From positions 1,922,001-1,986,000 of the forward strand of contig NZ_CP113917.1 of assembly GCF_029395475.1 (NCBI RefSeq): a stretch of 64,000 nt of DNA, given 5' to 3'. Within the stretch, counting starts at the first letter, position 1. Each line of letters opens with the position of its first letter. The DNA comes from Bifidobacterium sp. ESL0775. GTDB lineage: Bacteria > Actinomycetota > Actinomycetes > Actinomycetales > Bifidobacteriaceae. Both the position numbers and the translations under genes were made by a program. Below are positions 62,538 through 64,000 of this stretch, one piece after another. The notes under the pieces are model-generated. The model saw nothing but the letters and a program-made list of their open reading frames with translations, was not told the DNA's origin and did not search any database.

Positions 62538-64000
62538 TCAGCTCACATCGAGGGCGAGCAGGTCATCGATGGTCTGGCGACGGAGCATCAGATGCGCGTC
62601 CTTGTCGCTCACGGCGACCACCGCCGGAATCAACGCCTGGTTGTAGTTGCTGGCCATCGTGCGACCATAGGCACCGGTGACGGGGACGGCGAGGATGTCG
62701 CCACGTTTGAGGTCGCTCGGCAGTCGGCATTCTTTCACGAGGATGTCGCCGGATTCGCAGTGCATACCGACCACGCGGGCGAGCATGGAGTCCTTGAGAT
62801 CGCCGTTTTCGTCTTTCTCGCCGCCGCAATCGCGATTGGCCAGCATCGCTGTGTAATCCGCGCCGTAGAGCGCCGGACGGATGTTGTCGCTCATGCCGCC
62901 GTCGACCGAGACATAAGTTCGTTCGTCAATCGGGTTGCCGGCCTCGTCTTTCGTGCCCTTCGGCAACGCGACGTGCTTGATGGTGCCGACGCGGTAGAGG
63001 GTGACGCCTGCGGGGGCGACGATCCAGCGGCCGGGCTCGAAGGAGATGACCGGGGCAGGCATGCCGAGCGCCTTGTTGATCGAGGTGACGGCCGACGCCA
63101 AGCGACCGAGCTCCACGTCGATGTCCATGGAATCCTCGGCATCGGTGTAGGCCACGGAATAGCCGCCGCCCAAATCGACTTCGGGCATCGTGTAGGCATC
63201 GGTGGCGTAGAAGGTCTTGCGCAGGAGCATCATGCGCCGCGCGGCTTCGATGAACGCGTTGGCGTCGTGTATCTGCGAGCCGATATGGGAATGGATGCCG
63301 ACCAGCTCGAGGTCTTCCTGGCGCTTGTAGATGTCTTTGAGCACTGCGAGCGCTGGTCCGTCGGCCACGGCGTTCATGGCTTCGGCAAGCGCGCGTTCCT
63401 CGTCGGAGACCTTGACATGGCTGGTATCGTAGGGATATTTGACGGAGTAATCGAGCTTTGGCTTGTACGGAGTATTCACCGGCGCTGAGGCTGACGAGGC
63501 AGAACCACTGGCAGTTGTATTGTTCGGCTTGTTTTGGTCATTGCCGAGTTTGCCGAGAATATCAAGCATTTCCGGACCGACGCCGGCTGGCAGCAGCGGG
63601 ACGCCGAATTTCTGGTCCTCGTGGGCGGTGGAGATGTATTCGTGGCCACCGGCGTGGATGCCAGAGGTGACACGCAACATGACGCGGGCGCGTTTGCCCA
63701 GGCGATGGGCGATGGCGGCGATGCGGGCGGGTTCGTCGGGCGAATCGACGACGATCTTCGAGAAGCCTTCCTTGATGGCCAGCTCGATCTCCTCGTCGGA
63801 CTTGTTGTTGCCGTGCAGCACCAGCCTGCGTCCGGGAGCACCAGCGGCGAGCGCGATCTTGATCTCCCCCATCGAACAGGTGTCGACGTGCATGCCGGCC
63901 TGTGTGACGATGCGGACGATCTCCTTGGAAAGGAAGGCTTTGCCAGCGAAGCTGACGTGGGTGGTGTTGGTATTGAAGGCCTTGGCGGCGGAACGCACGA
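62538..64000 (-). CDS. lysA: Diaminopimelate decarboxylase (5' end cut by window)
   Basis: Makes lysine from meso-diaminopimelate. At least 486 residues are visible; the frame runs off the window edge, so the true start is outside. The PLP lysine is in VSFAGKAFLSKEIV near the visible start; other marks are VDSPDEPARI, GIHAGGHEYISTAHEDQKFG, GIHSHIGSQI, VDLGGGYSV, EPGRWIVAPAG, VSVDGGMSDNIRPALYGADY and GMHCESGDIL (Cys from the partner subunit). A low-complexity Asn/Thr/Ser/Ala linker interrupts the barrel between the HEDQKFG and YPYDTSHVK parts. It heads a lysA-hom-thrB operon. Confidence 0.95.
   Translation of the reverse strand, partial: VRSAAKAFNTNTTHVSFAGKAFLSKEIVRIVTQAGMHVDTCSMGEIKIALAAGAPGRRLVLHGNNKSDEEIELAIKEGFSKIVVDSPDEPARIAAIAHRLGKRARVMLRVTSGIHAGGHEYISTAHEDQKFGVPLLPAGVGPEMLDILGKLGNDQNKPNNTTASGSASSASAPVNTPYKPKLDYSVKYPYDTSHVKVSDEERALAEAMNAVADGPALAVLKDIYKRQEDLELVGIHSHIGSQIHDANAFIEAARRMMLLRKTFYATDAYTMPEVDLGGGYSVAYTDAEDSMDIDVELGRLASAVTSINKALGMPAPVISFEPGRWIVAPAGVTLYRVGTIKHVALPKGTKDEAGNPIDERTYVSVDGGMSDNIRPALYGADYTAMLANRDCGGEKDENGDLKDSMLARVVGMHCESGDILVKECRLPSDLKRGDILAVPVTGAYGRTMASNYNQALIPAVVAVSDKDAHLMLRRQTIDDLLALDVS

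Overview
The window looks like a stretch of Bifidobacterium (Bifidobacteriaceae, Actinobacteria) chromosome. The evidence is the GC-rich coding sequence with many Shine-Dalgarno (SD) sites of the AAGGAG type, an actinobacterial-type LeuB, a GlxR/CRP-like regulator, a DUF4916 Nudix-fold protein, an RNase E/G with a very long N-terminal extension followed by rplU-rpmA-obgE-proB, the order tRNA-Trp-secE-nusG then rplK-rplA, and a DeoR-galT-galK cluster. I read the genus from gene content and order only; no database search was possible.

Layout. 0-3.6 kb: galactose (Leloir) genes galK and galT and a DeoR-family repressor, all on the minus strand. 3.7-20.8 kb: housekeeping and envelope genes: a class A penicillin-binding protein, a CRP-like regulator, a lipoate ligase with its accessory domain at the N terminus, a TM2 protein, leuB, a DoxX-like membrane protein, an S9 oligopeptidase, an App1-type phosphatase, gcvH, an L,D-transpeptidase, nudC, an alpha/beta hydrolase, a DUF4916 protein and thioredoxin. 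21-25.4 kb: a G5-domain cell-wall lytic protein behind a structured leader, galE, and a membrane-anchored polysaccharide deacetylase.

25.7-40.2 kb: an exopolysaccharide (EPS) locus whose centre (about 28.3-35.6 kb) is clearly AT-rich and probably acquired. It holds a tail-anchored protein of unknown function, a Wzz/BY-kinase fusion, a flippase, two glycosyltransferases, a pyruvyltransferase, a Wzy-like polymerase, a low-molecular-weight tyrosine phosphatase, a DUF4012 protein and, divergently, the priming sugar-phosphate transferase. Together these could build, export and polymerise a pyruvylated repeat unit under tyrosine-phosphorylation control. galE next door could supply UDP-galactose.

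40.4-59.1 kb: a drug-efflux-type MFS protein, a membrane-anchored HNH-type nuclease, then conserved ribosomal, transcription and RNA-processing genes (rplA, rplK, nusG, secE, tRNA-Trp, an aminotransferase, proB, obgE, rpmA, rplU, rne), dapE, an AEC transporter and a Maf-Nudix fusion. 59.2-64 kb: a RelB/RelE-type toxin-antitoxin pair and the threonine/lysine genes thrB, hom and lysA (lysA cut by the window edge).

The most unusual items are a run of three exactly 51-bp tandem repeats, each with a dyad (18645-18797); an orphan pair of palindromic operators and a -35 box facing into the 3' end of galE (22346-22398); the tail-anchored EPS-locus protein with a recurring F-P motif; twin purine-rich hairpin boxes in the rplK leader; a multi-hairpin leader before the G5 lytic gene; a consistent set of genes with a -10 box 6-7 nt before the start codon and no SD (likely leaderless); and low-complexity linkers inserted inside otherwise conserved enzymes.
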